From contig CANCER010000001.1 in the NCBI GenBank assembly GCA_947375135.1, positions 124,001 to 188,000 of the forward strand: a stretch of DNA of 64,000 bases, given 5' to 3'. The notes under the pieces were generated by a model that searched no databases, was not told the origin of the DNA, and saw only the letters and a list, made by a program, of their open reading frames with translations. This DNA comes from Comamonadaceae bacterium. Its GTDB lineage: Bacteria > Pseudomonadota > Gammaproteobacteria > Burkholderiales > Burkholderiaceae_C. The position numbers were made by a program, and so were the translations under genes. Position 1 is the stretch's first letter, and each line of letters starts with the position of its first letter. This document shows, piece by piece, positions 46,050 through 54,812 of this stretch.

Positions 46050-47075
46050 CTAGACGGACAAGGCGAGCACCCCTTCATCCAGGGCAGAGGGCGAGAGTTC
46101 GTAGCGCGACTTCTTGGCAAACAGGGACTGCAGAGTCTGCCGAATCCCGACCAGACGGGGGTCCCTTGCGGGCGCGTCGTCCGCAGTGTCATTGATACAG
46201 AAGAAATGCAAGTCTCCCAGTTGCCGTACCACGCGCTCCATGCCACTAGCCTGTTGTGCTTCTCCGCTGGCCACATGGGCATGCGAATAGCTGCGCACGC
46301 GCGCCTTGGCGTGTGCAAGGCTCCAACGCGTGACAAAGTCGGCAACGATGCTTGGCTTCTCCCAGTTTCTGAACACGGTACTGCGCACACTGGCAAACAT
46401 GTCGGGTGCAATGGCCTCCAATGCAAACAGGACCGACTTGCGCATGGCACGCGGCGAATGGGCAAAGGTTTGCAAGGTGTGGCGATAACCTGCGTGCAGA
46501 CCGTCTTGAGGCTGTGCATCCAGCCACTGGATAGACCGGCGGCAGGCATTCTCCAGCGAATCGGACTCCCGGCGCAGCGGCCCCGGGGCCACGGCAGCAT
46601 CGTCGGACCAGCAGGCGTAGACCCCTTCGTCCCAGAACCAGTCCTCCAGATCAACGGGAGCACCAAAAAACACATCGTCGTTGAAATAAAAATACCGCTC
46701 TGCCAGGTTCGGTATGCGATGGATATAGGACTCGATATGGCAAGAGTCGAAGGTGGGCAAAGACGCCGCCGGGATCAGCGCACGGTGGTCAATCAGGGTG
46801 AGTTGGGGATGCGGGCGCAGCCAGGCCGGCACCTGGCCATCGGTGACGATGTAAACATGGCCGTGCTGCGGGAAAAAGCGATCCAATGCGCGCAGGCTGT
46901 AGCGCAACTCGTCGTTATCCCGGAAACGTCCTTCCACATCGCCATAGGGCGCAATCTGCGCCCGCTCGCTGTCAGCCAATGCTTCGCGCGCCTGGCTGCG
47001 TTTGTTGCGCCATACCGGGTCGCTGCCATCCACCCACAGGTAGACAATATCGACCGCCCTGCTGTCTTTCACCAT
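46050..47075 (-). CDS. Stealth-family sugar-phosphate transferase
   Basis: 341 residues from the ATG at 47075 with AAAGG upstream. The Stealth conserved regions are clear: CR1 DIVYLWVDGSDPVWRNKRS, CR2 GRFRDNDELRYSLRALDRFF followed by HVYIVTDGQVPAWL, and CR3-like YFYFNDDVFFGAP. Family members are hexose-1-phosphate transferases of capsule or exopolysaccharide synthesis (also GlcNAc-phosphotransferase homologues). No other polysaccharide genes are adjacent. Confidence 0.9.
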   Translation of the reverse strand: MVKDSRAVDIVYLWVDGSDPVWRNKRSQAREALADSERAQIAPYGDVEGRFRDNDELRYSLRALDRFFPQHGHVYIVTDGQVPAWLRPHPQLTLIDHRALIPAASLPTFDSCHIESYIHRIPNLAERYFYFNDDVFFGAPVDLEDWFWDEGVYACWSDDAAVAPGPLRRESDSLENACRRSIQWLDAQPQDGLHAGYRHTLQTFAHSPRAMRKSVLFALEAIAPDMFASVRSTVFRNWEKPSIVADFVTRWSLAHAKARVRSYSHAHVASGEAQQASGMERVVRQLGDLHFFCINDTADDAPARDPRLVGIRQTLQSLFAKKSRYELSPSALDEGVLALSV

Positions 47076-47248
47076 GTACACCTTTCGCGCATGCGCGTAT
47101 GAATCTTGTTGCGGCCCTTGCCTAGCTCCGGTAGCGGGGCTCGTATCAGAGCTGGGGCGCCATCCTATGCCGCCGCAACGAACTTTGCCTCGTTGGGGCT
47201 TTGTTGGCGCTAGACTGTGCCGCTAATTCTTTTAACGGAGAGACTTCC

Positions 47249-47719
47249 ATGAGCCCGCTACCTCTTGCGCAGCGCAAGGCGCTGGGTGCTGTGCTGGTGG
47301 CCCTGCAGTTCATCTGCATGCTGCTTCTGCCTGCCCTGGCTGCACCGGCCCTTGCGCAGGGTGCCATTCCCGCGGCCACTCTGCTGCTGGGCGCTGCATC
47401 CCTGGGCCTGATGGCCTGGACCCTGCTGCACAACCGGCTGGGCAACTTCAATATCCGCCCCTTACCCAAGACCTTTGGCACGCTGGTCACCAGCGGCCCT
47501 TACCGCTGGATCCGCCACCCCATGTACTCGGCCGTCCTGCTGGGTGGTGCCGCATTGGCCCTGATGACTGGCCCGGCCCCTGGTTGGGCGGTTTGGGCCT
47601 GTCTGGCATCCGTCCTGTGGGTCAAATCCAGTTTTGAAGAACGCTGGATGCGCGAGCACCATCCTGCTTACGGCGCCTATGCCGCGCAGAACAAGCGCTT
47701 TATCCCGCTGATTTTTTAA
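47249..47719 (+). CDS. ICMT/PEMT-like membrane methyltransferase family protein
   Basis: 156 residues from the ATG at 47249 with GGAGAG 6 nt upstream. Several transmembrane segments precede the motif TSGPYRWIRHPMYSAVLLGG and the C-terminal EERWMREHHPAYGAYAAQNK, characteristic of the isoprenylcysteine carboxyl methyltransferase-like family that binds SAM through this region. The substrate in bacteria is unknown. It converges on livF. Confidence 0.85.
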   Translation: MSPLPLAQRKALGAVLVALQFICMLLLPALAAPALAQGAIPAATLLLGAASLGLMAWTLLHNRLGNFNIRPLPKTFGTLVTSGPYRWIRHPMYSAVLLGGAALALMTGPAPGWAVWACLASVLWVKSSFEERWMREHHPAYGAYAAQNKRFIPLIF

Positions 47720-47734
47720 GACTTCGGCCTCGGC

Positions 47735-48456
<722 letters not shown>

Positions 48457-48460
<4 letters not shown>

Positions 48461-49230
48461 GCTTCGTCTTCCTTGCCCAGATAGGCTTCAATCACTTCGG
48501 GGTTGTTGCGGATCTGGTCGGGCGAGCCCTCGGCAATGATGCGGCCAAAGTTCAGCACCGCGATGCGGTCGCACAGGCCCATGACAAAGCGCATGTCGTG
48601 CTCGATCATGAAGACGCCGTAGCCGCGGTCGCGGATGTTGCGTATCTCTTCCATCAGCACGGTTTTCTCGGACGGGTTCATGCCGGCCACCGGCTCGTCG
48701 AGCAGCAACAGCTTGGGCTCGGTGGCCAGGGCCCGGGCGAACTCCAGCTTGCGCTGGTCGCCATAGGACAGGCTGTCGGCCAGCTGATCCGCCTTGTGGT
48801 CCAGGCCGACCCAGGTCAACAATTCGAGTGCGCGTTCCCTGGCCTTTTTCTCGGCGCGGCGGTAGCCCGGCGTGTTGAACAGCAGCCCCAGCGTGCCGTA
48901 CTCCAGATGGTCGTGCAGGCCGACCATCACGTTTTCCAGCAGATCCATTTCCTTGAAGATGCGGATGTTCTGGAAGGTGCGCGCAATGCCGCGGTGGGTG
49001 ATGCGGTGGCTGGGCAGGCCGATCAGGCTCTCGCCCTGGAAGTCGATGGCGCCGCCCGTGGGTTGCAGCAGGCCGGTGACCAGGTTGAACACCGTCGTCT
49101 TGCCGGCGCCGTTGGGCCCGATCAGGCCGTAGATGCTGCCGGCGGGCACTTCAAAATTCACGTCCTGCAGCACGTGCAAACCACCAAAGTGTTTGCTGAC
49201 GTTGCGAATGGAAAGCAAGGGATTGCTCAT
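48457..49230 (-). CDS. livG: branched-chain amino acid ABC transporter ATP-binding protein LivG
   Basis: 257 residues from MSNPLLSIRNVSKHFGGLHV at 49230, overlapping the livM stop as ATGA; the track's start is upstream in livM. Walker A is GLIGPNGAGKTTVFNLVTGL, signature SLSYGDQRKLEFARAL and Walker B LLLLDEPVAGMNP, matching LivG. It pairs with LivF as the ATPase heterodimer. Confidence 0.95.
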
Positions 49231-50090
49231 TTGGAAACCCCCGCCCTGCGCGCCCACCAGGCCCGCACCCGGCGCGGCTCCCAGATACCCTTGGGCAGGA
49301 ACAGCACCACCAGCACCAGCACGGCACCGTTCACCAGCGAGCGGAAGTCGTGCAAGAAGCGCAGCAGCTCGGGCAGCAGCGTAAGAATGGTGCCGCCCAG
49401 AATCGGGCCGACCAGGCCCGAGGTGCCGCCCAGTACCGTCATGGTCAGGAAGTCCACGGCGTTCTCGAAACCGTATTCGCGCGGGCTGATGAAGAAGGTG
49501 AAGTGGGCGTTGAGCGCCCCGGCCACGCCGGCAATAAAGCTGCCCAGCACAAAGGCCAGCAGCTTGTAGCGCGCCACGTGGATGCCCATCAGGCGGGCGG
49601 CCACCTCGTCTTCCTTGATGGACTCGAAGGCGCGGCCCACCTTGGAGCGGCGCAGGCGGTGCAGCACATAAATGGTCAGGGCCAGCAACAGCACGATGTG
49701 CCAGCCCTCAGTCACCAGCGGAATGCCGTTCAGGCCTTCGGGGCCGCCGGTGATTTCCATATTGAGGATGGTGATGCGCACCACCTCACCAAAGGCCAGC
49801 GTGGCCATGGCCAGGTAGACACCCGACAGGCGCAGCACCGGCACGCCAATCACCAGCGCCACCAACGCAGGTGCCACGCCACCGGCCAGCAGCACGGCCG
49901 GGAAAGACCAGCCCGCCTGCAGGGTGAGCAGGGCCGAGGCATAAGCGCCAATGCCCATGAAGGCCGCATTGGCCAGCGACAGCAGGCCGCAGGACAGGGT
50001 CAGCCACAGCGACAACGCCAGCATGGCGTGCACGCCCACCGTGAACACCAGGGTGCTGTAGGTGGACCAGAAATCATTCAGCCAGACCAT
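49227..50090 (-). CDS. livM: branched-chain amino acid ABC transporter permease LivM
   Basis: 287 residues from the ATG at 50090, which overlaps the livH stop (TGATG); a GTG one codon upstream is also possible. Multiple hydrophobic helices, with GLLSLANAAFMGIGAYASAL and KEDEVAARLMGIHVARYKLL, the EAA-type loop of LivM. It forms the membrane channel with LivH. Confidence 0.94.
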   Translation of the reverse strand: MVWLNDFWSTYSTLVFTVGVHAMLALSLWLTLSCGLLSLANAAFMGIGAYASALLTLQAGWSFPAVLLAGGVAPALVALVIGVPVLRLSGVYLAMATLAFGEVVRITILNMEITGGPEGLNGIPLVTEGWHIVLLLALTIYVLHRLRRSKVGRAFESIKEDEVAARLMGIHVARYKLLAFVLGSFIAGVAGALNAHFTFFISPREYGFENAVDFLTMTVLGGTSGLVGPILGGTILTLLPELLRFLHDFRSLVNGAVLVLVVLFLPKGIWEPRRVRAWWARRAGVSK

Positions 50091-50971
50091 CACGCTTTCC
50101 TTTCCAGCTGGCGCCCGAACAGCCCGGAGGGCCGCACCAGCAGGATCAGGAACAGGAGACCAAAGGCGGCAGCGTCGCCCATTTGGCTCGACAGATAGGC
50201 CTTGCTGATGACCTCGGCAAAGCCCAAGAACAGGCCGCCGATCAGCGCGCCACGGATGTCACCCATGCCACCCAGAATGATCACCGCAATGCCCTTGTGC
50301 AGCATGGGCTGGCCCATGCCCGGCGTGATGGCGTTGAAATCCAACGCAATCAGCACACCGGCAATGCCGCCCAGGGCTGCGGCCACAAACGAGGTGGCGT
50401 GGAACAGACGCTCCACCGGAATACCCAGCAGCCAGGCCGCCTTGGGCGACTCGGAAATGGCGCGCAGGGCGCGGCCGAGCTGGCTGCGCTTGAGGATGGT
50501 GAACATCACCGCCATCAGGATGAAGGAGACCAGGACAATGGCGATTTCCAGCGCGCGCACATGCACGCTGCCGATAATGTATTCACCGGCCGGCAGCGTC
50601 TCTTCGGGGAAGCGCATGGCCTCGGCGCCGAACAGGCCCTGGGCCGTGGTGGTCAGCATGATGCTCACGCCGATCGTAGCAATCATGGGAATCAAATGCG
50701 GCGCATTGCGCAGGCGCAGGGGCTTGAGGATCAGCATGTCGATCAGCATGCCCAGCGTGCCGCAGACCAGCATGGCGCCGACCATGGCCAGCCACAGTGG
50801 CAGGTTGAAGCGGGTGACCAGGGCCAGGGCCACATAGCTGCCGACCATGAACAGCGCGCCGTGCGACAGGTTGATCACGGCCAGCACGCCAAACACCAAG
50901 GTGAAGCCCAGGGCAAACAGCGCATACACGCTGCCCAGCGTCAGCGCGTTGAGAAGTTGTTGTTCAAGCAT
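50090..50971 (-). CDS. livH: branched-chain amino acid ABC transporter permease LivH
   Basis: 293 residues beginning MLEQQLLNALTLGSVYALFA and ending in a run of hydrophobic helices, with GRALRAISESPKAAWLLGIP (EAA loop) and GGIAGVLIALDFNAITPGMG, all typical of LivH. A terminator-like hairpin separates it from livK upstream. Confidence 0.95.
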   Translation of the reverse strand: MLEQQLLNALTLGSVYALFALGFTLVFGVLAVINLSHGALFMVGSYVALALVTRFNLPLWLAMVGAMLVCGTLGMLIDMLILKPLRLRNAPHLIPMIATIGVSIMLTTTAQGLFGAEAMRFPEETLPAGEYIIGSVHVRALEIAIVLVSFILMAVMFTILKRSQLGRALRAISESPKAAWLLGIPVERLFHATSFVAAALGGIAGVLIALDFNAITPGMGQPMLHKGIAVIILGGMGDIRGALIGGLFLGFAEVISKAYLSSQMGDAAAFGLLFLILLVRPSGLFGRQLERKA

Positions 50972-50985
50972 GGAAGTGGAATATC

Positions 50986-51010
50986 AAAAAAGGGGCCACT
51001 AAGGGCCCCA
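50986..51010 (-). terminator. partial terminator between livK and livH
   Basis: On the minus strand GGGGCCCTTAGTGGCCCC is followed by TTTTTT. It lies 55 bp after the livK stop. A leaky terminator here would explain more binding protein than permease, as is common in such operons. Confidence 0.8.
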
Positions 51011-51064
51011 TTGTGCGCGCGGGAGGCCGGTTGCCCGGCCCCGCGCAGCAGCTTGCAGGCGGAC

Positions 51065-52219
51065 TTATTTGCCTTCGAACAGGGTGAACTTGCCACCGCG
51101 CACGACGTAGATGAAAGGCTTCTGGTCGGCATCCCAACCGCCAGCCTTGCCGTCTTTGGTCTTGGCGGGGCGGAACTTGAAGGGGCCGGTGGCGCCACTG
51201 ATGGATGCCTTGGGCAGGGCGTTCTTCAGGGCTTCGCGGTCGGCGGCCAGGTCACCGGAGAGCTTGATGTCCTTCAGGGTGGCTGCGACGATGCTTAAAG
51301 CGTCATAGGCTTGCGCGGCAAACTGGTTGGGCTGGGCGTCGTACTTCTTGGCATAGGCGGCCACAAAGGCCCTGTTCACCGGCGCCGGGTTGGTGTTGGA
51401 CCAGGGGCTGCCGACAAACGTGCCTTCGCCGGCCAGCTTGGAGATTTCAAACAGCTTGGGCGAGTTGAAACCGTTGCCGCCAATGAACGGGGCCTTGATG
51501 CCCAGGCCGCGCGCCTGGATCATGATGTTGGCGGCTTCCTCGGCCAGGCAGGAGCAGATAACGGCATCGGGCTCGGAGGCCTTGATCTTGGTGAGCTGGG
51601 CCTTGAAGTCCACATCGCCCTTGACATAGGTCTCAGTGGTGGTGACCGGCAGGTTGCGCTCGGCCAGCACGGCCTTGAAGACGTCGTAGCCGCTCTTGGT
51701 GAAGGCGTCGTCGTTACCGTAAATCACGGCGACTTTCTTCAGGTTGTAGAACTTCTGCGCCGTGGCCACGGTCACCGGCAGCACGTCGGATTCCATCACC
51801 GAGTTGCGGAACACATAGGGGCCGATGTCGGTAATGCCGTTGGCAGTGACCGAGGTGCCGAACATCACGGTCTTGGCAGCATTGCCCACGGGGCCGCCGG
51901 CAAACATGGAGTTGGACAGCGTGGGGCCGAACACCATCAGCACCTTGTCCTGGAACACCAGTTTCTTGACGACGTTGATGGCTTCTTCCTTCTTGCCCTG
52001 CTCGTCTTCAATCACCAGTTGGATCTTGTCGCCATTGACGCCACCCTTGGCGTTGATCTCATCGGCGGCCAGCTGAAAGCCGTTGCGGATGGCCACGCCG
52101 TATTGGGCGGCACCGCCGGACAGGGCCTCGGCCACGCCCAGCTTGATGTCGGCAGCCTGGGCCATAGCGGCGCAGGCCAGGGAAATGGTCAGGGCGAGGG
52201 AGCGGGAAGCAAAGCGCAT
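51065..52219 (-). CDS. livK: branched-chain amino acid ABC transporter substrate-binding protein
   Basis: 384 residues from the ATG at 52219 with GGAG upstream; the track ORF adds 22 non-coding residues. A signal peptide (SLALTISLACAAMAQA) precedes ADIKLGVAEALSGGAAQYGV, the Leu/Ile/Val-binding periplasmic fold. Substrate is inferred from operon context; other amino acids or amides are possible. The 205 bp upstream, shared with the truncated mutS, must hold both promoters. Confidence 0.93.
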   Translation of the reverse strand: MRFASRSLALTISLACAAMAQAADIKLGVAEALSGGAAQYGVAIRNGFQLAADEINAKGGVNGDKIQLVIEDEQGKKEEAINVVKKLVFQDKVLMVFGPTLSNSMFAGGPVGNAAKTVMFGTSVTANGITDIGPYVFRNSVMESDVLPVTVATAQKFYNLKKVAVIYGNDDAFTKSGYDVFKAVLAERNLPVTTTETYVKGDVDFKAQLTKIKASEPDAVICSCLAEEAANIMIQARGLGIKAPFIGGNGFNSPKLFEISKLAGEGTFVGSPWSNTNPAPVNRAFVAAYAKKYDAQPNQFAAQAYDALSIVAATLKDIKLSGDLAADREALKNALPKASISGATGPFKFRPAKTKDGKAGGWDADQKPFIYVVRGGKFTLFEGK

Positions 52220-52424
52220 GGAGTCTCCATTGATGTGGGGTGATAAGTGGGTGCTTTGATGCAGCGTGACAAGCTGGCAAGCCATCGACTGTCCTTACAG
52301 ACTTTTCGCAATCAATTCGTGCCGGAAGCCGTTCGGGCTTGTTGGCCATTCTAGCGCGGCAGGTCTGTGCCGGACGGGCCCCTGCCTGCGCATGGGCTCA
52401 CCACGACGTTGATAGACTCTCACG

Positions 52425-52505
52425 ATGACCGAAGACCTCTCCAAACACACCCCCATGATGGCCCATTACCCCTGCGGTATAGCATTCATGCGGGTTGTAG
52501 CCTGA
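52425..52505 (+). pseudogene. mutS: mutS remnant (first 15 codons), cut at island boundary
   Basis: The plus-strand ATG at 52425 encodes MTEDLSKHTPMMAHY, which matches the extremely conserved MutS N-terminus (xxHTPMMxQY). It then switches at about 52470 to unrelated sequence (PCGIAFMRVVA) and stops at 52505. MutS proteins normally continue with LRLKAxHP. So an original mutS, divergent from livK, has been interrupted, and the following 11.5 kb is inserted or substituted DNA. The rest of mutS is not in the window. Confidence 0.82.
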
Positions 52506-52513
52506 TTTCTAAC

Positions 52514-52690
52514 TTTTTGGCGGTAATTGAGAGGTGAAGGTTATCCCCTTGTTCATCATCAGCGCCTGAAAGCTCACTTCCCAGGGTGAAGCCCCCCACT
52601 GACGCCGCCAAATCAGCCAAAAAGCGGGCGTTTTTGCCACCGTAAGTACCGCCAAATTTCGTTGGGCGGCCTACCCTGCCTGCCGCCAAA
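52514..52690. repeat. four copies of TTTGGCGG near the island boundary
   Basis: TTTGGCGG occurs at 52516-52523 on the plus strand and, inverted, at 52605-52612, 52649-52656 and 52683-52690 (as CCGCCAAA). They lie within 220 bp of the mutS break. Clustered short repeats at an element end can be transposase-binding sites, but an ORF (52486-52782, minus) also covers this stretch and I cannot recognise its product. Confidence 0.45.
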
Positions 52691-52786
52691 TTCGATTGTA
52701 TTGATGAGGCAAACCGCAGTACCAGCCAGCCCATGACATTACCCAATGGGTGACTTTTTGCATCAGCTCCACCGATCGTCAAATTT

Positions 52787-53155
52787 TTATGCCGAGATCA
52801 GGTGCTCTGTGACTAGCTCCCGCTTGTTGAATGACGCCCATGCAAACGCATCTTCCTTTGCGTATTTTGAAGGTGTCATGGTCGCCTCAATTGCCAACAT
52901 GACGTCAAGGCTTCCAGCGGCAGCAGCCATGCGGTAGACCAAGAAGTCGTTTACGCTTGGGTTTGCACCAAGCGACATCAGTTTTTTTACGCTCTGCATA
53001 TCTTGGCGAACAGACGCCATTGCTAAGGCTGCATCTTCGAGACCAAGCCCACGTGAGGCTGGCGTAAAGGTACCACTCCAAACCTCCGACATTCGTCCAC
53101 GTGACCAATGCAAAAAAAATACGAACTTACGCTTTAGACTCTGCCAACTATCCAT
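52787..53155 (-). CDS. hypothetical protein with ankyrin-like helices
   Basis: 122 residues; the ATG at 53155 sits behind an almost ideal ribosome site, AGGAGGTGA. The C-terminal two thirds, LEDAALAMASVRQDMQSVKK then LMSLGANPSVND and AAAAGSLDVMLAIEA, read like two or three degenerate ankyrin-type helix pairs. This is of interest because the sigma gene of the same island also starts with ankyrin repeats. No function can be assigned. Base composition is lower in GC than the livKHMGF genes. Confidence 0.68.
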   Translation of the reverse strand: MDSWQSLKRKFVFFLHWSRGRMSEVWSGTFTPASRGLGLEDAALAMASVRQDMQSVKKLMSLGANPSVNDFLVYRMAAAAGSLDVMLAIEATMTPSKYAKEDAFAWASFNKRELVTEHLISA

Positions 53156-53205
53156 TGGTCACCTCCTGACCAATATCTATCTCACATTAAAATGAGTATT
53201 GCAAT

Positions 53206-53409
53206 ATGGTTTCTTGGCTTAAACGTGTGCTTAAAAAAAGGACGACACTTTCCGCAATAGTTGTCGCCAAAACAACAATCATGAATCGCTCACTGTTCGA
53301 CTTCTTTGCCCAAGATGACATTAGGAATGCTATGACAGCAATCGGCTATACGTATGTAGGGAAACCGGGAACAGCCGATGCGAGCGATCCCGATTCATAT
53401 CGTGCCTAA
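53206..53409 (+). CDS. short hypothetical ORF, weakly supported
   Basis: 67 codons, MVSWLKRVLKKRTTLSAIVV, a basic start followed by a polar tail ending DASDPDSYRA. There is no clear ribosome site at 53206; an internal ATG at 53281 (MNRSLFDFFAQDDIRNAMTA) is an alternative. It could be the remains of a longer gene. Divergent from the ankyrin-like gene by 50 bp. Confidence 0.35.
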   Translation: MVSWLKRVLKKRTTLSAIVVAKTTIMNRSLFDFFAQDDIRNAMTAIGYTYVGKPGTADASDPDSYRA

Positions 53410-53823
53410 CAGGCAACATTTCTTGTATTGACACTTCACGGTCTTGTGACATGCGCCCTGCTGGTCTGTTATGCACCGGCGCATAAAGTGGTGAACGTCA
53501 TACGGCTACGCCCGAACAGTGGGCATGTCGTCCCATGAGGTGGAGTATTCAGGAGACTTCCGGTCTTGCTTCATTCCCCACCGCCTTGGTGCGGAGCCCA
53601 CCCGCGCACTGCCAATCTTGAGGCACTCTTGCCCCACCGATCATTGACAGCATCCATGGCCGACATGATCTTGATCACGAAAGTACCGCACCGACCACCT
53701 CACCACCGTGTCGTCGGTATAAGTCTTAACAGACCAGAGGGCTATGCTTATCATGGGAACTTGTTGACCCTAATCGCGATTTCTGCGAGCTTGTTGAGAC
53801 AAAAAAAACAAAAAGGAATCCCA
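53410..53823. other. 414-bp non-coding stretch
   Basis: No convincing gene is visible. It contains the first copy of the island palindrome (53469-53486) and, near its end, the AAAGGA ribosome site of the DUF2726 gene. The track ORF that crosses it in the DUF2726 frame has no protein-like character before 53824. Confidence 0.6.
53469..53486. repeat. island palindrome copy 1
   Basis: TTATGCACCGGCGCATAA, one mismatch from the perfect palindrome of copies 2 and 3. It is intergenic. Confidence 0.75.
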
Positions 53824-54351
53824 ATGAGCACCGCATCTACTCTCGGAACACTTTTCGCCTTCCTCGCCGTGGGTGGCGTAGCACTTGTAATCCTCAAAGC
53901 CAAGCTAGCGGCAAAGTCCGGTACGGAGGGTGAGAAATTCAAAGCCAAAGACTTGTTCACCCCCAACGAACTTGAATTTCTGGTTCGCCTCGAAACGGCA
54001 GCTCCTGAAATCAGGTTCCATGGCCAGGTCTCGATGGGAGCCATTCTTGAACCGACCGCATCGAAGAAAGATGGCAAGGCCTTTTACAGTGCACGAGGCC
54101 AATTCGCCCAAAAGCAAATCGACTTTGTCGCACAAGACCGCAAGACTGGACGAATCGTTGCCATCATCGAGTTGGACGACCGCACCCACAGTGCTGAAAA
54201 GGATGCCAAGCGTGACGCAATGCTCAACGGTGCTGGCTACCGCACCATCCGCTGGAATTCAAAAAACAAGCCAGACACGGCAGCTATCCGTGCACAGTTG
54301 TTTCCCGTTTCAACACCCCAACCCAATACGGTAGCAACGCCCAAGCCATGA
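53824..54351 (+). CDS. DUF2726 protein with N-terminal membrane anchor
   Basis: 175 residues from the ATG at 53824. A single N-terminal hydrophobic helix (LGTLFAFLAVGGVALVILKA) is followed by the DUF2726 core: KDLFTPNELEFLVRLETAAP, QVSMGAILEPT, FAQKQIDFVAQDR, VAIIELDDRTHSAEKDAKRD and GYRTIRWNSKNKPD. The D...ExxD arrangement in QIDFV and AIIELDD resembles a PD-(D/E)XK nuclease-like fold. Activity is unproven. It appears in this island next to vsr, suggesting DNA-related use. Confidence 0.82.
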   Translation: MSTASTLGTLFAFLAVGGVALVILKAKLAAKSGTEGEKFKAKDLFTPNELEFLVRLETAAPEIRFHGQVSMGAILEPTASKKDGKAFYSARGQFAQKQIDFVAQDRKTGRIVAIIELDDRTHSAEKDAKRDAMLNGAGYRTIRWNSKNKPDTAAIRAQLFPVSTPQPNTVATPKP

Positions 54352-54399
54352 ATCCGCCGACCAGCTCACTGCGGTTTCACTAGACTAATTGGTTGCGAC

Positions 54400-54600
54400 C
54401 TAGCCTCTCGGGGGTGCCCAGTCTCTTGGTGTTACATACGGTTCGTCACGGGTAATTCGACTTTGGCGATTTTGGTCGTGAACGTTCTTGTGAAACTGAC
54501 TTGTGAGCGTCGGGTGTCCGAGGGCAACCGGGGCAGCTGGAATGGGATGCTGCCGTGGTTCAAGTCTTTTTTCGCGCGGGCGTTTCCTCTTTTTTGCCAT
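54400..54600 (-). CDS. 66-residue basic hypothetical protein
   Basis: The ATG at 54600 has AGGAGG 8 nt upstream, better than the track start at 54657. The product MAKKRKRPREKRLEPRQHPI is strongly basic at the N-terminus and continues LTSQFHKNVHDQNRQSRITR. It may bind nucleic acid, but I recognise no family. It lies between DUF2726 and vsr on the vsr strand. Confidence 0.5.
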   Translation of the reverse strand: MAKKRKRPREKRLEPRQHPIPAAPVALGHPTLTSQFHKNVHDQNRQSRITRDEPYVTPRDWAPPRG

Positions 54601-54746
54601 CCATGCTCCTCCTACGAATCGCTTTGCAGTTTTGGCCGGTGAAACACAGCCAAGCATTCACTCACTGGCCGCAGCCTTGATCAGTTCGTCGATATCCACG
54701 GTGACAGGAAACCAAAGTCGACAAATATCTTTTACTCGTCCATCGT

Positions 54747-54764
54747 TTATGCGCCGGCGCATAA
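54747..54764. repeat. island palindrome copy 2
   Basis: TTATGCGCCGGCGCATAA, a perfect 18-bp palindrome (20 bp with flanking T and A), between the basic small gene and vsr. Confidence 0.8.
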
Positions 54765-54812
54765 AAAGGAATCCACTCGACTGTCCACGAAAATTGCCGA
54801 TGCAAGTCGCCG

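Noticed and set aside
52486-52782. 98-codon minus-strand ORF next to the mutS break
   Set aside because: It has no ribosome site or recognisable domain and consists partly of the TTTGGCGG repeats, so I recorded the repeats instead.
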